In this document: positions 1 to 8,098 of the stretch, one piece after another
How positions within the stretch are numbered: the first letter of the stretch is position 1
How the letters are laid out: each line of letters starts with the position of its first letter
Source: Geobacter sp.
GTDB taxonomy: Bacteria > Desulfobacterota > Desulfuromonadia > Geobacterales > Geobacteraceae
Assembly (NCBI GenBank): GCA_003490025.1
Contig: DNJC01000006.1
Coordinates: 130,658 to 194,657 of the forward strand
Direction: 5' to 3'
DNA: 64,000 nt
Made by a program: the position numbers and the translations under genes
Notes under the pieces: generated by a model
Databases searched by the model: none
Seen by the model: only the letters and a program-made list of their open reading frames with translations
Told to the model about the DNA's origin: nothing

Positions 1-125
1 CCCTCCATGATGTTGGCCCAGTAGGCGTTATGGTCTTCGGCCTGGGGAAAGAGGCAGCCTATGCCGATGATTGCAAGCTGAGTTCCGTTGCTGGAGGTGG
101 CGGGTTTCAGATCGTCAGTTTTCAA
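1..125 (-). CDS. Partial beta-ketoacyl synthase, N-terminus only (PfaA-like PUFA/polyketide synthase)
   Basis: Only about the first 41 codons are inside the window; the gene continues past the left edge. The translated N-terminus contains AIIGIGCLFPQAEDHNAYW, the typical opening of a type I ketoacyl-synthase domain (I-x-G-x-G-C-x-F-P followed by a YW pair). I chose the TTG at 125-123 because AAGGAG lies 8 nt upstream. That start overlaps the TGA of pfaD by sharing bases (TTGA), so the two genes are probably translationally coupled. By context with pfaD this is most likely the multidomain PfaA-type synthase of a long-chain polyunsaturated fatty acid or related lipid pathway; other type I PKS/FAS-like enzymes with a KS at the N-terminus cannot be excluded. 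Confidence 0.75.
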   Translation of the reverse strand, partial: MKTDDLKPATSSNGTQLAIIGIGCLFPQAEDHNAYWANIME

Positions 126-1735
126 CAAAGGTACTCCTTGATTTGAGCGATTTCCATGGGTTGCGGTGCGATTTCCTCCTGGCGCAGTTCGATCCCCTGG
201 CTGCGTAGGAAGTTGGCGCGGTTCAAATGGGCCGCGCCGTGCAGTATGTTGAGCGCGACCGTGACGATCCTGCGCTGCTCCGGTGCTTCCAGGAAGGTTC
301 CTGCCGTCCATTCGTTGAAGGCGCCCATGGCGGGGCCGCACCATACCTGGTAGTCCATGCGGCGGTTTTCCGCGCCGTCTTTGGCCCAGTGGGCCGCCTG
401 GCCCAGGTACCAGCGGAACACCAGCGCCATCAGGTGCTTGGGATCGCGCTCGCTGCGCTCCACCTGGGCGGGATCCCGCTTCAGGAAGTAGGCCCGCGTG
501 TCGCCCCAGATCTTCTCGAGCGGCGCCTGGAAGATGGTCTTCTCCAGCTTCTCGCGCTCGGCCGCGGGGAGTTCGTCCAGGCTGTTGTGGGACCGGTACA
601 GCTCGTAGAGTTTGGCGGCGCGCATCGGGAACATGGTGCCGCGCTTCAGCACCTGCACCGTGACCCCCATCTCGAACATGTCGGCTGCCGGCGCCATGGT
701 GACGTCGGCCTGGCGCGTGCCGGCCAGCATGCCGCGCACCGTGTCGGAGGTCCCGGATTCAACGCAGGCCTGGTTGACCGAGCCGGTCATGATGTAGGCG
801 GCGCCCATGGCGAAGGCGGCGGCAGCGGAGGCCGGGGTGGAGATCCCGCCGCCGAGACCGACGCGAAGCCTGCAGCGGTAGCCGTACTGGCGCTCCATTT
901 TCGTCGCCAGCGAGTTGATGGTCGGGAAGAGTGCGAGGGCGGGACGGTTGTCCGTGTGGCCGCCGGAATCCGCCTCCGCGGTCACTTCCTGGGCCAGCGG
1001 GACCAGTTCGGCCAGTTCGGCCTGCTCGTTGGTGATGGCGCCCTGGGCGACCAGCGCGCGCAGCAGCTTCTCGGGAGCGGGCGCGAAGAATCTCGCGGCC
1101 AGCTCTTCGCGGGAGACCTTGGCGATGATGCGGTTGGGGGTGACGATGGAACCGTCGGCGGCGCGCCTGATGCCGTGCAGCCGGTAGCGGACCAGCGGGA
1201 GCGTCAGGGCCAGGAAGGCCGACGCCTCTATGATGCGGACACCCTTTTCGATGTAGAGTTCGGCGAGTTCCCTCTCCAGGTCAGGCTCGTGGGGGGAGTG
1301 GATCAGGTTGAAACCGTACGGGATATCGCCCAGGGACGCCTTGAGGCGGTCGGCCGTGTCGGACACCAGCGAGAGCGGCAGGCCGGCTGCGCCGAAAAAG
1401 CCGAGCATGCCGGCGCGGCCCAGTTCCTCGGCCATGGCGGCGGAGCTGATCCCCTTGGCCATGGAGCCGCCCAGGTAAGGGTAGCGGATGCCGATCTCGC
1501 GGCAAAAGGCCGGGTCTCCCAGATTTTCGGGAAGGCAGGGTGGGGCGTAGCCCGCGCTCGATGAGAGATCGCCGCCCCCGTTGCCGAGATGGGGAACCAG
1601 CTCGCCGTCCTTTCGGACCAGGTACAGCGGTTGGCCGACGAGGCCAAGCGCCTCCTTGAGGCTCTTCATTCCAGGACTTTCGTTACTTTCAGAGCGAGCG
1701 GCGGTACAGCCGCCCTGTATTGAAAATAGGTCCAA
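122..1735 (-). CDS. pfaD: PfaD family enoyl reductase-like protein of PUFA/polyketide synthesis
   Basis: A 537-residue flavoprotein of the PfaD family (nitronate monooxygenase-like TIM barrel), which supplies the trans-acting enoyl reductase for PfaABC-type synthases. Diagnostic stretches are the N-terminal PLYLVRKDGELV region, an internal FNLIHSPHEP segment and the flavin-binding GLGGGISTPASAAAAFAMGA region followed by TGSVNQ. The reading frame is open further upstream to 1837, but a TTG at 1735-1733 has an AGGAGA Shine-Dalgarno at 1743-1748 with 7-nt spacing and gives the usual family length, so I place the start there. An internal ATG at 1669 lacks a ribosome site. It is directly upstream of, and overlaps, the pfaA-like gene. 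The product lipid cannot be deduced from this window. Confidence 0.88.
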   Translation of the reverse strand: MDLFSIQGGCTAARSESNESPGMKSLKEALGLVGQPLYLVRKDGELVPHLGNGGGDLSSSAGYAPPCLPENLGDPAFCREIGIRYPYLGGSMAKGISSAAMAEELGRAGMLGFFGAAGLPLSLVSDTADRLKASLGDIPYGFNLIHSPHEPDLERELAELYIEKGVRIIEASAFLALTLPLVRYRLHGIRRAADGSIVTPNRIIAKVSREELAARFFAPAPEKLLRALVAQGAITNEQAELAELVPLAQEVTAEADSGGHTDNRPALALFPTINSLATKMERQYGYRCRLRVGLGGGISTPASAAAAFAMGAAYIMTGSVNQACVESGTSDTVRGMLAGTRQADVTMAPAADMFEMGVTVQVLKRGTMFPMRAAKLYELYRSHNSLDELPAAEREKLEKTIFQAPLEKIWGDTRAYFLKRDPAQVERSERDPKHLMALVFRWYLGQAAHWAKDGAENRRMDYQVWCGPAMGAFNEWTAGTFLEAPEQRRIVTVALNILHGAAHLNRANFLRSQGIELRQEEIAPQPMEIAQIKEYLC

Positions 1736-1992
1736 AAGGGCTTCTCCTGTTGCCAGCGATTTGCAGCGGAATTGCGATGGCCTAAGGTGATAAAACGGCA
1801 GAAGGACAAGGCTTGGGTATCGAAGAGGCAGGTCCACGCATCATATCGACAGTCTCAGCGACAGGCGGATTCAGCTGTTACCATGTACTGCCCACTTTAA
1901 CAGAGTATGTGTACATTAAATCGGGTAAAAAGGCAAGACAAGACGCGGATTCTCGCCAACTTTTAGACTGTCGGCCCATTGGTTGCGGTTAA
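1736..1992. other. Intergenic region upstream of pfaD
   Basis: 257 bp between the tesA stop and the pfaD start. It is more AT-rich than the flanking genes around 1880-1925 and presumably carries the minus-strand promoter of the pfa genes. I see no convincing consensus promoter, terminator or additional gene in it. Confidence 0.4.
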
Positions 1993-2664
1993 CTAGCCAC
2001 GCCTCTTCATCTTCATTGCCTGCAGCAGGTAGGGATAGAGATTCTCTGTGACAATCGTGTAGCCATTGCCGGTTGGGTGGATGCCGTCGCTTTGATTCAG
2101 AGACTCTTCTCCCGCCACTTTCTCCAGGAAGAAGGGAACCAGGATCAGGTCCAGTTCTTTCGCGACCTTGGGGTAGATGGCTGAAAACTTCGAGGTGTAG
2201 ACGGGGCCCATGTTGGCCAGCATCTTCATTCCTGCGAGGACCACCACCGTCCCGTTTTGCTGCAGCTTCGACACGATCTTCTCGATGTTGCCGCGGGTGA
2301 GTTCCGGATCTATGCCGCGCAGGCCGTCGTTGGCGCCGGTCTCCAGGATGACGATGTCCGGTTTGAGCTGCAGGATCCAATCGATGCGCGCCAGCGTTCC
2401 CGAGCTGGTCTCGCCGCTGATGCCTGCGTTGACGACGCGCCAGTCGTACCCCGCCTGCCGGAGCATCTTTTCAAGCTGGGCGGGGTAGGCTTCGGTCTCC
2501 GGGACGCCGTAACCAGCCGTGAGGCTGTCGCCGACGGCGACGATGGTTCCTTGGGAGGCGGGTGCGTTGGTCGCGGGCATGGCTGGTTCCTTTTCTTTCT
2601 GGCAGGCGCCCAGGAGGGCGCAGAGGGTTAGGGCGAGAGCTGCCAATAACGTGGTGGTGCGCAT
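1993..2664 (-). CDS. tesA: SGNH-family lipoprotein esterase (TesA/arylesterase-like)
   Basis: A 223-residue SGNH/GDSL hydrolase related to thioesterase I/lysophospholipase L1. The four SGNH blocks are visible: GDSLTAGYG (nucleophile Ser), SGETSSG (Gly), GAND (Asn) and DGIHP (catalytic Asp and His). Unlike E. coli TesA, which is a soluble periplasmic protein, the N-terminus ends in a lipobox LLGAC, so this protein is predicted to be membrane-anchored. It lies 87 bp downstream of ybbP on the same strand; a tesA-ybbA-ybbP neighbourhood is also found in enterobacteria, where the ABC proteins are thought to act with the esterase. Substrate (acyl-CoA, lysophospholipid or aryl ester) is not determined by the sequence. 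Confidence 0.88.
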   Translation of the reverse strand: MRTTTLLAALALTLCALLGACQKEKEPAMPATNAPASQGTIVAVGDSLTAGYGVPETEAYPAQLEKMLRQAGYDWRVVNAGISGETSSGTLARIDWILQLKPDIVILETGANDGLRGIDPELTRGNIEKIVSKLQQNGTVVVLAGMKMLANMGPVYTSKFSAIYPKVAKELDLILVPFFLEKVAGEESLNQSDGIHPTGNGYTIVTENLYPYLLQAMKMKRRG

Positions 2665-2751
2665 GTTGTGGCTTCCTTTCTTCTGTGGACCTCGTGGACT
2701 GGGTGGACCTGGTGGACGTATGAACGGAGAACCCGCCAGGCCGGCGCGCCA

Positions 2752-5256
2752 TCACTCATCCGCCTGCTCGCGCAGGAAGGCTACCGGCTTTTGACGCAGC
2801 ACGGGTATCGACACGATCACCCCCACCAGCACCACCAGCAGGGTCGTCAGCAGCACCAGCAAGAGGCTCTCTCCCAGGTACGGCTCGTAGCTCATGTCCA
2901 ACCCCTTCTTGCAGATGATGGCACTGGCTACCTGCGAGATGAAGAGGGCGATGGTGCCGCTTATCAAACCCAGCAGAAGATGTTCCGCGGCAAAAACGGC
3001 AAAGACAAAGCGCCTGCGCGCCCCCAGCATGGTGAAATATACCGCCTCCTGGATACGGGCGTAACGTGTCGCAAACACGGAACTTACCACGATCAGCACC
3101 CCCGCGGCGATGCTGAACGACGTGAAAAAACGGACGATGCTGGAGAGCCGCCCCATGATGCGGCCAAAGACGGTGACGGTCTCGGTGAGGTCAATGACGC
3201 TGACGTTGGGGAAAAGGGTCACCACCTGGCTCTGCAGCGCGCCGATCCGCTCCTTCTCGACCCGGGCGGCGGCGAAGATGGTGTGCGGGGCGGCGGCAAG
3301 TACCTGATCCGGAAAGACGAAATAGAAATACGGGGTGAAGCCGCCGCTGGTCCTGGTCCGCACGCTGGAGATGCGGGCTGTAAGCGGGATTCCCTGCACC
3401 TTGAAGGTGATGGTGTCGCCCACCTTCATCTTGTGCATCTTGAGCACCGTGTCCAGCACCGAGACCTGCAACTGCGACCACTCTTTCCTGAAAAGGGTTG
3501 TCCCGGATATGATCCGCTCGTCCGGCAGCAAGTAACCGCGGTAGGTCAGGTTGAACTCGCGCCCCAGGTTGTCGCCGCGCGACTGGCGCTCCTTTTCCGG
3601 GTCGATCGGCTCTTGGTTCACGGCGTTCACCGTCGCACGCACGATGGGATAGTAGCCGGCGCCGGGGCCGAGAAGTCTGGCGAAGGCGTCTTTTTGCCCG
3701 GGCTGGATGTCGATGAAGAAGACGTTGGGCGCGCCGGGCGGAAATGAGTCGACGAAGGAGGCGTCCAGGTTCTTCTCCACCAGCGTGATGGCGAAAATGA
3801 CGGCGAGCGCGGCTGAGAGCGTAACGATGATGGACAAGGTGGCGTTGTGAGGCCGGAAAAGCCCCTTGAACGCCTGCCGAAGGGGAAGATTGCGCGGCTC
3901 GTGCTTCCTCAGGCTGCGCAAGGTGAACCAGGCCAGCAGGCAGGAGACCAGGATCAGCAACACCAGTGCGAGCATGAAATAGAGCCCCGTCTTCAGATCG
4001 CGCAGCCTGATCAGCACCATGGTGAGGAAGAAGAGCGCCCCCACCCCGGCGATGACCCAGGTGGAACGGTTCCAGATGCTCCCCGTTTCCTCCTTCCCGA
4101 AGATGGCCCTCGGCTTCACCTCCTTCAGGCGGTAGAGGGGGAGGGCGGTGAAAAGGAGCACCACCAGCAGACCGATCAGCCCCCCTTGGGCCACCGCAAC
4201 GGCGGAGACCTGCAGCGTCACCTGGGCCGGGATCAGCCCGCTGAAGAGCCTTGGTAGAAAGCCCTGCAACGCGAAGCTCCCGGCAAGCCCGACACCGGTC
4301 CCGATGAGGCCGAGGACGAGGGTGACGGCGAGAAAGTGGCCGATGATGAAACGGCTCCTGGCGCCAAGCGCCTTCATCACGGCTATGGTCCGCTCCTGCT
4401 CCTTCAAGAGCGCGAAGAGCGTGCTCTGGATCCCGAAGCCGGAAAGAAGGAGCGTGAAGATGCCGCTCAGGTTGAGGAAGAAGAGGAGGTTGTCGAAGAA
4501 GCGCTTCACGCTGGAACTGGAGTTCCTGTAGGTCTCCACCCGCACCCGACTCTCGCCGGCGGTGGCGCGCAGCCTGCCGGCTGTCTGCTCCAGTTTCCGG
4601 GGATCGTTCACCTTCACCAGCGTGACGTAGTCGATCCGGCTCCCCTTGCCGATCAACCCCAGGGCGGCGAGGTCGGCAGCCGGGATGAGCGCCCGTGGCC
4701 CGAGTGCGAAGAAGTTCACCGGGCGATCCGGCTCCTGCAGCAGCAGATCGCGCACGGTAAGCGTCGCGTTTCCGACCCGCAGCCGGTCCCCCACCTTGAT
4801 CTTGAGGCGGTCCATGAGCACCTTCTCGACGATCAGGCTCCCCGGAAGGAGCACTTCGCTCAAGGGGCGTCCGGAGGCGAGGACGACCTTCCCGTAGAAC
4901 GGGTAGCCCGGCTCGACGACCTTCAGGTTGCAAAGGAGCGAGGCGTCGCCGGCCGGCTTCTGCAAAACGGAATAGAACTCCCAGAAGCGTGCGCTCTTCA
5001 GTTCGCCGCGGGCGGTGAGGAGGGTCAACTCCTTTTCGAGCGCCGCGGGGAAAGGCGAGTGGGACTTGACGATGATGTCGGCGGCATGCAGGGATTGCGC
5101 GTCCCGCAGCAGGGAGCGTTCGACGCTTTCCCTGAAGCTTCCCAGGGAGACGAGGGTGATCATGGAGAGGGCGACGCAGAGGACGAAAACGGTGCATTGC
5201 CGTTTGGCGCCCGTCATCTGGCGCGCGATGAAGCGGAGGTTAACCACGGCTGTCAT
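2752..5256 (-). CDS. ybbP: ABC transporter permease, FtsX/MacB-type (YbbP-like)
   Basis: An 834-residue permease with a short N-terminal cytoplasmic segment, TM1 (about residues 20-40), a large periplasmic MacB-type domain, three central TM helices (about 260-390) ending in LYRLKEVKPRAIF, a second block of TM segments, a second periplasmic domain and three C-terminal TM helices. This duplicated FtsX layout and length match E. coli YbbP. It overlaps the 3' end of the ATPase gene by 17 bp, so the two are co-translated. It is likely a mechanotransmission-type ABC system rather than a classic importer; coupling to the TesA-like lipoprotein encoded downstream is inferred from synteny. Confidence 0.88.
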   Translation of the reverse strand: MTAVVNLRFIARQMTGAKRQCTVFVLCVALSMITLVSLGSFRESVERSLLRDAQSLHAADIIVKSHSPFPAALEKELTLLTARGELKSARFWEFYSVLQKPAGDASLLCNLKVVEPGYPFYGKVVLASGRPLSEVLLPGSLIVEKVLMDRLKIKVGDRLRVGNATLTVRDLLLQEPDRPVNFFALGPRALIPAADLAALGLIGKGSRIDYVTLVKVNDPRKLEQTAGRLRATAGESRVRVETYRNSSSSVKRFFDNLLFFLNLSGIFTLLLSGFGIQSTLFALLKEQERTIAVMKALGARSRFIIGHFLAVTLVLGLIGTGVGLAGSFALQGFLPRLFSGLIPAQVTLQVSAVAVAQGGLIGLLVVLLFTALPLYRLKEVKPRAIFGKEETGSIWNRSTWVIAGVGALFFLTMVLIRLRDLKTGLYFMLALVLLILVSCLLAWFTLRSLRKHEPRNLPLRQAFKGLFRPHNATLSIIVTLSAALAVIFAITLVEKNLDASFVDSFPPGAPNVFFIDIQPGQKDAFARLLGPGAGYYPIVRATVNAVNQEPIDPEKERQSRGDNLGREFNLTYRGYLLPDERIISGTTLFRKEWSQLQVSVLDTVLKMHKMKVGDTITFKVQGIPLTARISSVRTRTSGGFTPYFYFVFPDQVLAAAPHTIFAAARVEKERIGALQSQVVTLFPNVSVIDLTETVTVFGRIMGRLSSIVRFFTSFSIAAGVLIVVSSVFATRYARIQEAVYFTMLGARRRFVFAVFAAEHLLLGLISGTIALFISQVASAIICKKGLDMSYEPYLGESLLLVLLTTLLVVLVGVIVSIPVLRQKPVAFLREQADE

Positions 5257-5920
5257 CAGTTACGACCCGGCCGTCTCTCAGCGTCACCACCCGATCCGCG
5301 CTCCGGGCGATATCCGGGCTGTGGGTCACGAGGAGCAGCGTGGTCCCCCGTTCGCGCTGCAACTCCAGCAGCAGCTGCAGGATGGCGGCGCCGTTGACCG
5401 AGTCGAGATTGCCGGTCGGCTCGTCGGCGAAGATGATGCGAGGGTCGTTGATGAGGGCGCGGCAGATGGCGCAGCGCTGCTTTTCGCCGCCGGAGAGCTG
5501 GTGCGGGAAACTCGACATGCGGCCGGAAAGGCCGACACGCTCCAGAAGCGACCCGGCCTTGGCGCGTGCGTCGGCATCCCCTTTGAGTTCGGCGGGAAAC
5601 ATCACGTTTTCGAGCGCGGTCAGGGACGGAACAAGGTGGAAGGACTGGAAGACGAAGCCGAAGGTGGCGTTTCTCAACGGGGCGAGGGCATCCTCGTTCA
5701 GGTCCGTTATGTCGCGGGCCTCGATCAGCACCCGTCCCTGGTCCGGCCTGTCCAGCCCGGAGAGGATGGTAAGGAGGGTCGACTTGCCGCTGCCGCTTTC
5801 CCCCTTCACCACCAGGAACTCACCTTTTTTCACTTCCAGGGAGATGTCGTCGAGGACCTTTATCTCACGGTTTCCGATACGATAGCTTTTGGTGACACCG
5901 AGTGTTTGCAGGATTGTCAT
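5240..5920 (-). CDS. ybbA: ABC transporter ATP-binding protein (YbbA/LolD-like)
   Basis: A 226-residue ATPase of the MacB/LolD/YbbA subfamily. Walker A is GESGSGKST, the signature LSGGEKQR, Walker B IIFADEPTGNLD, and the His-switch lies in LVTHSPD. It is the first gene of the ybbA-ybbP-tesA operon, overlapping the permease by 17 bp. The gene starts with ATG close to a divergent promoter region (5921-6000). Together with YbbP it should form an ABC complex acting on the periplasmic face, possibly removing lipids or hydrophobic compounds; that role is inferred from family relationships. Confidence 0.92.
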   Translation of the reverse strand: MTILQTLGVTKSYRIGNREIKVLDDISLEVKKGEFLVVKGESGSGKSTLLTILSGLDRPDQGRVLIEARDITDLNEDALAPLRNATFGFVFQSFHLVPSLTALENVMFPAELKGDADARAKAGSLLERVGLSGRMSSFPHQLSGGEKQRCAICRALINDPRIIFADEPTGNLDSVNGAAILQLLLELQRERGTTLLLVTHSPDIARSADRVVTLRDGRVVTDDSRG

Positions 5921-5941
5921 TGGGCTCCGGCTCGCAGGCTA

Positions 5942-5969
5942 TTGACGTGAATTTTTTTTAACCTATACT
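5942..5969 (+). promoter_or_regulatory. Sigma70-type promoter for the small gene at 6001
   Basis: TTGACG (5942-5947) and TATACT (5964-5969) are separated by 16 bp that include a run of eight T. Transcription would start near 5976, about 25 nt before the ATG at 6001. It overlaps the space used by the divergent ybbA promoter. Confidence 0.6.
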
Positions 5970-6000
5970 GTCCCGCATCGCACGATTCGAGGGTGGTGAT

Positions 6001-6213
6001 ATGCGCATGTTGAGCTTGCGTCAAGGAAAGAGGGATCCAGAAATTGCCAGGTGCAGGACCCGCAGCGTCGGGGCTACGATCCCGGGGACCAACCTGGAGG
6101 TGTTCTATTGTTGTCTCGACAATGCCGATTGCACCTACGCCTTGCCGATCGGCTATGACTATATCTGCAAGCATAGCGACAACCACGCTTTTACCATAAC
6201 CGAAGAGTTCTGA
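6001..6213 (+). CDS. Small hypothetical protein, Cys-containing
   Basis: A 70-residue protein with four Cys (one in the N-terminal half, then a CC pair plus one in VFYCCLDNADC, and one in YDYICKHSD) and no signal peptide or membrane segment. I believe short proteins ending in a similar YDYICKH motif occur in other Geobacteraceae, but I cannot name a family. Evidence that it is real: a good promoter at 5942-5969, a GAGG ribosome site 8 nt before the ATG, and a hairpin terminator just after the stop. A second in-frame ATG lies two codons downstream. The Cys pattern could bind metal; function unknown. Confidence 0.7.
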   Translation: MRMLSLRQGKRDPEIARCRTRSVGATIPGTNLEVFYCCLDNADCTYALPIGYDYICKHSDNHAFTITEEF

Positions 6214-6229
6214 AACCAGAAAAAGAAAA

Positions 6230-6255
6230 GGGAGCAGGTCGAGCGACCTGTTCCC
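6230..6255 (-). terminator. Rho-independent terminator, shared by convergent genes
   Basis: Twelve-base arms GGGAGCAGGTCG and CGACCTGTTCCC (one G-U type mismatch) around a 2-nt centre. On the minus strand the hairpin is followed by TTTTCTTTTT, so it terminates the universal stress protein-rubredoxin operon; on the plus strand it follows the small gene at 6001 but has no clear U-tract. Confidence 0.8.
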
Positions 6256-6349
6256 GCAGGTTTAATCGTGTTGTCAGGATCCGCTTCGCCGGTCGGCAGT
6301 CGTCTTTCGCTTTTCGCCAAGCGGATCAGCGCTCCTGTCAGTTACCGCC

Positions 6350-6508
6350 CTACATCGGCTCGAAGAAACTCTTGCCTGCCTTGCAAACCGGGCATACCCA
6401 GTCCACCAGCAGGTCCTCGAAAGGAACTTCGGAAGGGACGTCGTTGACAGGGTCGCCTTCATCGGGGTCGTAGACGTACGAGCATATGGTGCAGATCCAT
6501 TTCTGCAT
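6350..6508 (-). CDS. Rubredoxin
   Basis: A 52-residue rubredoxin, a one-iron electron carrier. The two metal-binding knuckles are CTICSY near the N-terminus and CPVCKAG near the C-terminus, with the family core YDPDEGDP and DWVCP. I chose the ATG at 6508 (protein starting MQKWICTIC) because it has GGAG 6 nt upstream and gives the standard length; earlier in-frame starts would only add a few residues that overlap the preceding gene. It lies 19 bp downstream of a universal stress protein gene and before a terminator. Rubredoxins serve oxidative stress defence and other redox pathways; its partner is not in view. Confidence 0.95.
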   Translation of the reverse strand: MQKWICTICSYVYDPDEGDPVNDVPSEVPFEDLLVDWVCPVCKAGKSFFEPM

Positions 6509-6527
6509 ATGGGTCTCCATCGCTTGC

Positions 6528-7010
6528 TTACCAGTCAACCGGCTCGGGTTCTTTCTTGACCAGCAGGATGCTGCAGGGGATCTTCCGGAGAATGACGTCG
6601 TTGTCCCGGCCGAAAAGCATGTGCTCCAGGCGCCCTTCCTCGTGGGCCAGCAGCACCATGAGGTCTATCTTCTCCTCCTTTACCACCTGCAGTATCTCAT
6701 CGACCGCCTTTCCTTCCTTGAGTATCACCCTGATGGGGAAGCCGGCACCGATCTCCTTGTTGATCACCCTGTCCAGTTCTTCCTTGGCCTGTTCCTGCAT
6801 GCTGGCGTAATTCTTGGTCTCATCGGGCATGGTGCTCGGCGCGTTCAGCGCGGACCCGGCTATGCTCACGGTTCCAGCCGGGTTGGTCACCATGCGCAGG
6901 ACCAGCAGATCCGCTGCGTACTTTTTGGCCAGCGAGATCCCTGCCTCCACAGCATCCTTGCTATACTCGGTCATCCTGTCGACCACGAGAACGCGCTTGA
7001 AAGTTTCCAT
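6528..7010 (-). CDS. Universal stress protein (UspA family)
   Basis: A 160-residue UspA-domain protein starting METFKRVLVVDRM. The start at 7010 is set by AGGAGG at 7018-7023 with 7-nt spacing. The C-terminal nucleotide-binding region is recognisable but variant: the usual G-x2-G-x9-G-S/T stretch reads AHEEGRLEHMLFGRDNDVIL, so the first Gly is missing and the Ser after the last Gly is replaced; ATP binding is therefore uncertain. It is the first gene of a two-gene operon with rubredoxin. Likely a cytoplasmic stress-response protein of unknown partner. Confidence 0.88.
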   Translation of the reverse strand: METFKRVLVVDRMTEYSKDAVEAGISLAKKYAADLLVLRMVTNPAGTVSIAGSALNAPSTMPDETKNYASMQEQAKEELDRVINKEIGAGFPIRVILKEGKAVDEILQVVKEEKIDLMVLLAHEEGRLEHMLFGRDNDVILRKIPCSILLVKKEPEPVDW

Positions 7011-7156
7011 GATCTTGCCTCCTGGTTTGCCTTTGACTGTTGCCGATCCGGTGCCGTATAGGTCCATCATAAGCCGCTTTCCACAATGGCGGCGGCAAAT
7101 TTGTAACCAGCTGGGGAGGCTCTAACCTGAAGCTTGGGCCCACCTAGTATATACGA

Positions 7157-7184
7157 TTGCCAAGTCGCAGCAACTTGGTATAAA
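7157..7184 (+). promoter_or_regulatory. Promoter with an inverted repeat in its spacer
   Basis: TTGCCA (7157-7162) and TATAAA (7179-7184) are 16 bp apart and precede the lipoprotein gene at 7262. The spacer consists almost entirely of the inverted repeat CCAAGT-N7-ACTTGG (7160-7178), the position expected for an operator that blocks or distorts the promoter. No regulator gene is adjacent. Confidence 0.5.
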
Positions 7185-7261
7185 TGTTTCTCATCTTGAA
7201 ACCATGCAGGGCGGGCAGGGGTGAAACCTCGCCGGATCAGGCAGTTAAAGGAGGTAATGCG

Positions 7262-7888
7262 ATGCGACGTCTATTCGAAATCTCCATCACGTTGTGGGTT
7301 ACATCCATGCTCTGCTCCTGCGCTGCCGTCTCGATGGTGGACACCTGGCGCAACCCGAATGTCGCCGCCCCGCCGTTGCGGAAGGTCCTGGTGGTGAGCA
7401 TTGCCAAGAAGGACGCCACTCGCAGGGTCTTCGAGGAGATGCTCGCGAGCGAGCTGTCTCGTCACGGGGTGCAGGCGGTGGCGAGCTATTCGGTCATCCC
7501 CGGTGGCGCCATGAACAACTGGGGCGTCGTCGACGAGGCCGTGAGAAAGGCGGGAGCGCAGGCTGTCCTCACTGTGCAGACCATAAAAGTCGAGCAGCAG
7601 GCGACCGTGCAACCGGGCACCGTGCCAACATATCCCGGTTACTGGTATCCTCCCGCCTTCCCGTCCTGGGATCTTCCGGGCTATTACGGTTCCATGGCGT
7701 ATTACGGCCCGTCCTATGTTTCGGTCTACGATGTGGCCACCATGCAGGTGAACCTGTTCGAGGCAACTTCGGGAAAACTCCTCTGGGCAGGAACCGTCCA
7801 GTCCTCCGAACCGGAAAACGTCACCGCCGTGGGGCGGGACCTGGCCCGCATCGTGGTCAAGCACCTCGCCAAGGAACGGCTGATTTGA
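7262..7888 (+). CDS. Putative lipoprotein (DUF4136-like)
   Basis: A 208-residue exported protein. The N-terminus is a signal sequence ending in MLCSC, an acceptable though unusual lipobox (Cys at -2). The mature part begins VDTWRNP and continues with KVLVVSIAKKDATRRVFEEM, which resembles DUF4136-type envelope lipoproteins; the middle is rich in Pro, Tyr and Gly (about residues 115-150). The start is the ATG at 7262 preceded by AAAGGAGG. An upstream in-frame ATG at 7184 lies at the probable transcription start and is rejected. Function unknown. Confidence 0.75.
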   Translation: MRRLFEISITLWVTSMLCSCAAVSMVDTWRNPNVAAPPLRKVLVVSIAKKDATRRVFEEMLASELSRHGVQAVASYSVIPGGAMNNWGVVDEAVRKAGAQAVLTVQTIKVEQQATVQPGTVPTYPGYWYPPAFPSWDLPGYYGSMAYYGPSYVSVYDVATMQVNLFEATSGKLLWAGTVQSSEPENVTAVGRDLARIVVKHLAKERLI

Positions 7889-7997
7889 GCAGGTACCTCT
7901 CCAGGCGACTGTCGCGCACCCTTCACTCTCTTCACCCATCCCCACCCCGACCCTCACTGCCGTTAAGTTAGCCGATTAGCAACGATCTTCCGCCACA

Positions 7998-8040
7998 CGT
8001 CCCTCCCCCTTCAAGGGGGAGGTCAGGAGGGGGATGGGTG
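7998..8040. repeat. Family-1 dispersed palindromic repeat
   Basis: Core CTCCCCCTTCAAGGGGGAG, a perfect 19-bp palindrome, followed by GTCAGGAGGGGGATGGGTG. The same sequence with the same right flank recurs at 43376-43418 and 55826-55867, always in intergenic DNA and preceded by CTTCCGC. REP-like element. Confidence 0.85.
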
Positions 8041-8056
8041 TCTTCGGCCCAGGGTT

Positions 8057-8098
8057 CCACCCATCCCCACCACGTCCCTCCCCTTGAAGGGGAGGGAG
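8057..8098. repeat. Variant family-1 repeat
   Basis: Begins CCACCCATCCCC, the inverse of the right flank of the neighbouring copy, then CCTCCCCTTGAAGGGGAGG, a shorter version of the palindromic core. Together with the copy at 7998-8040 it forms an inverted pair. Confidence 0.75.
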
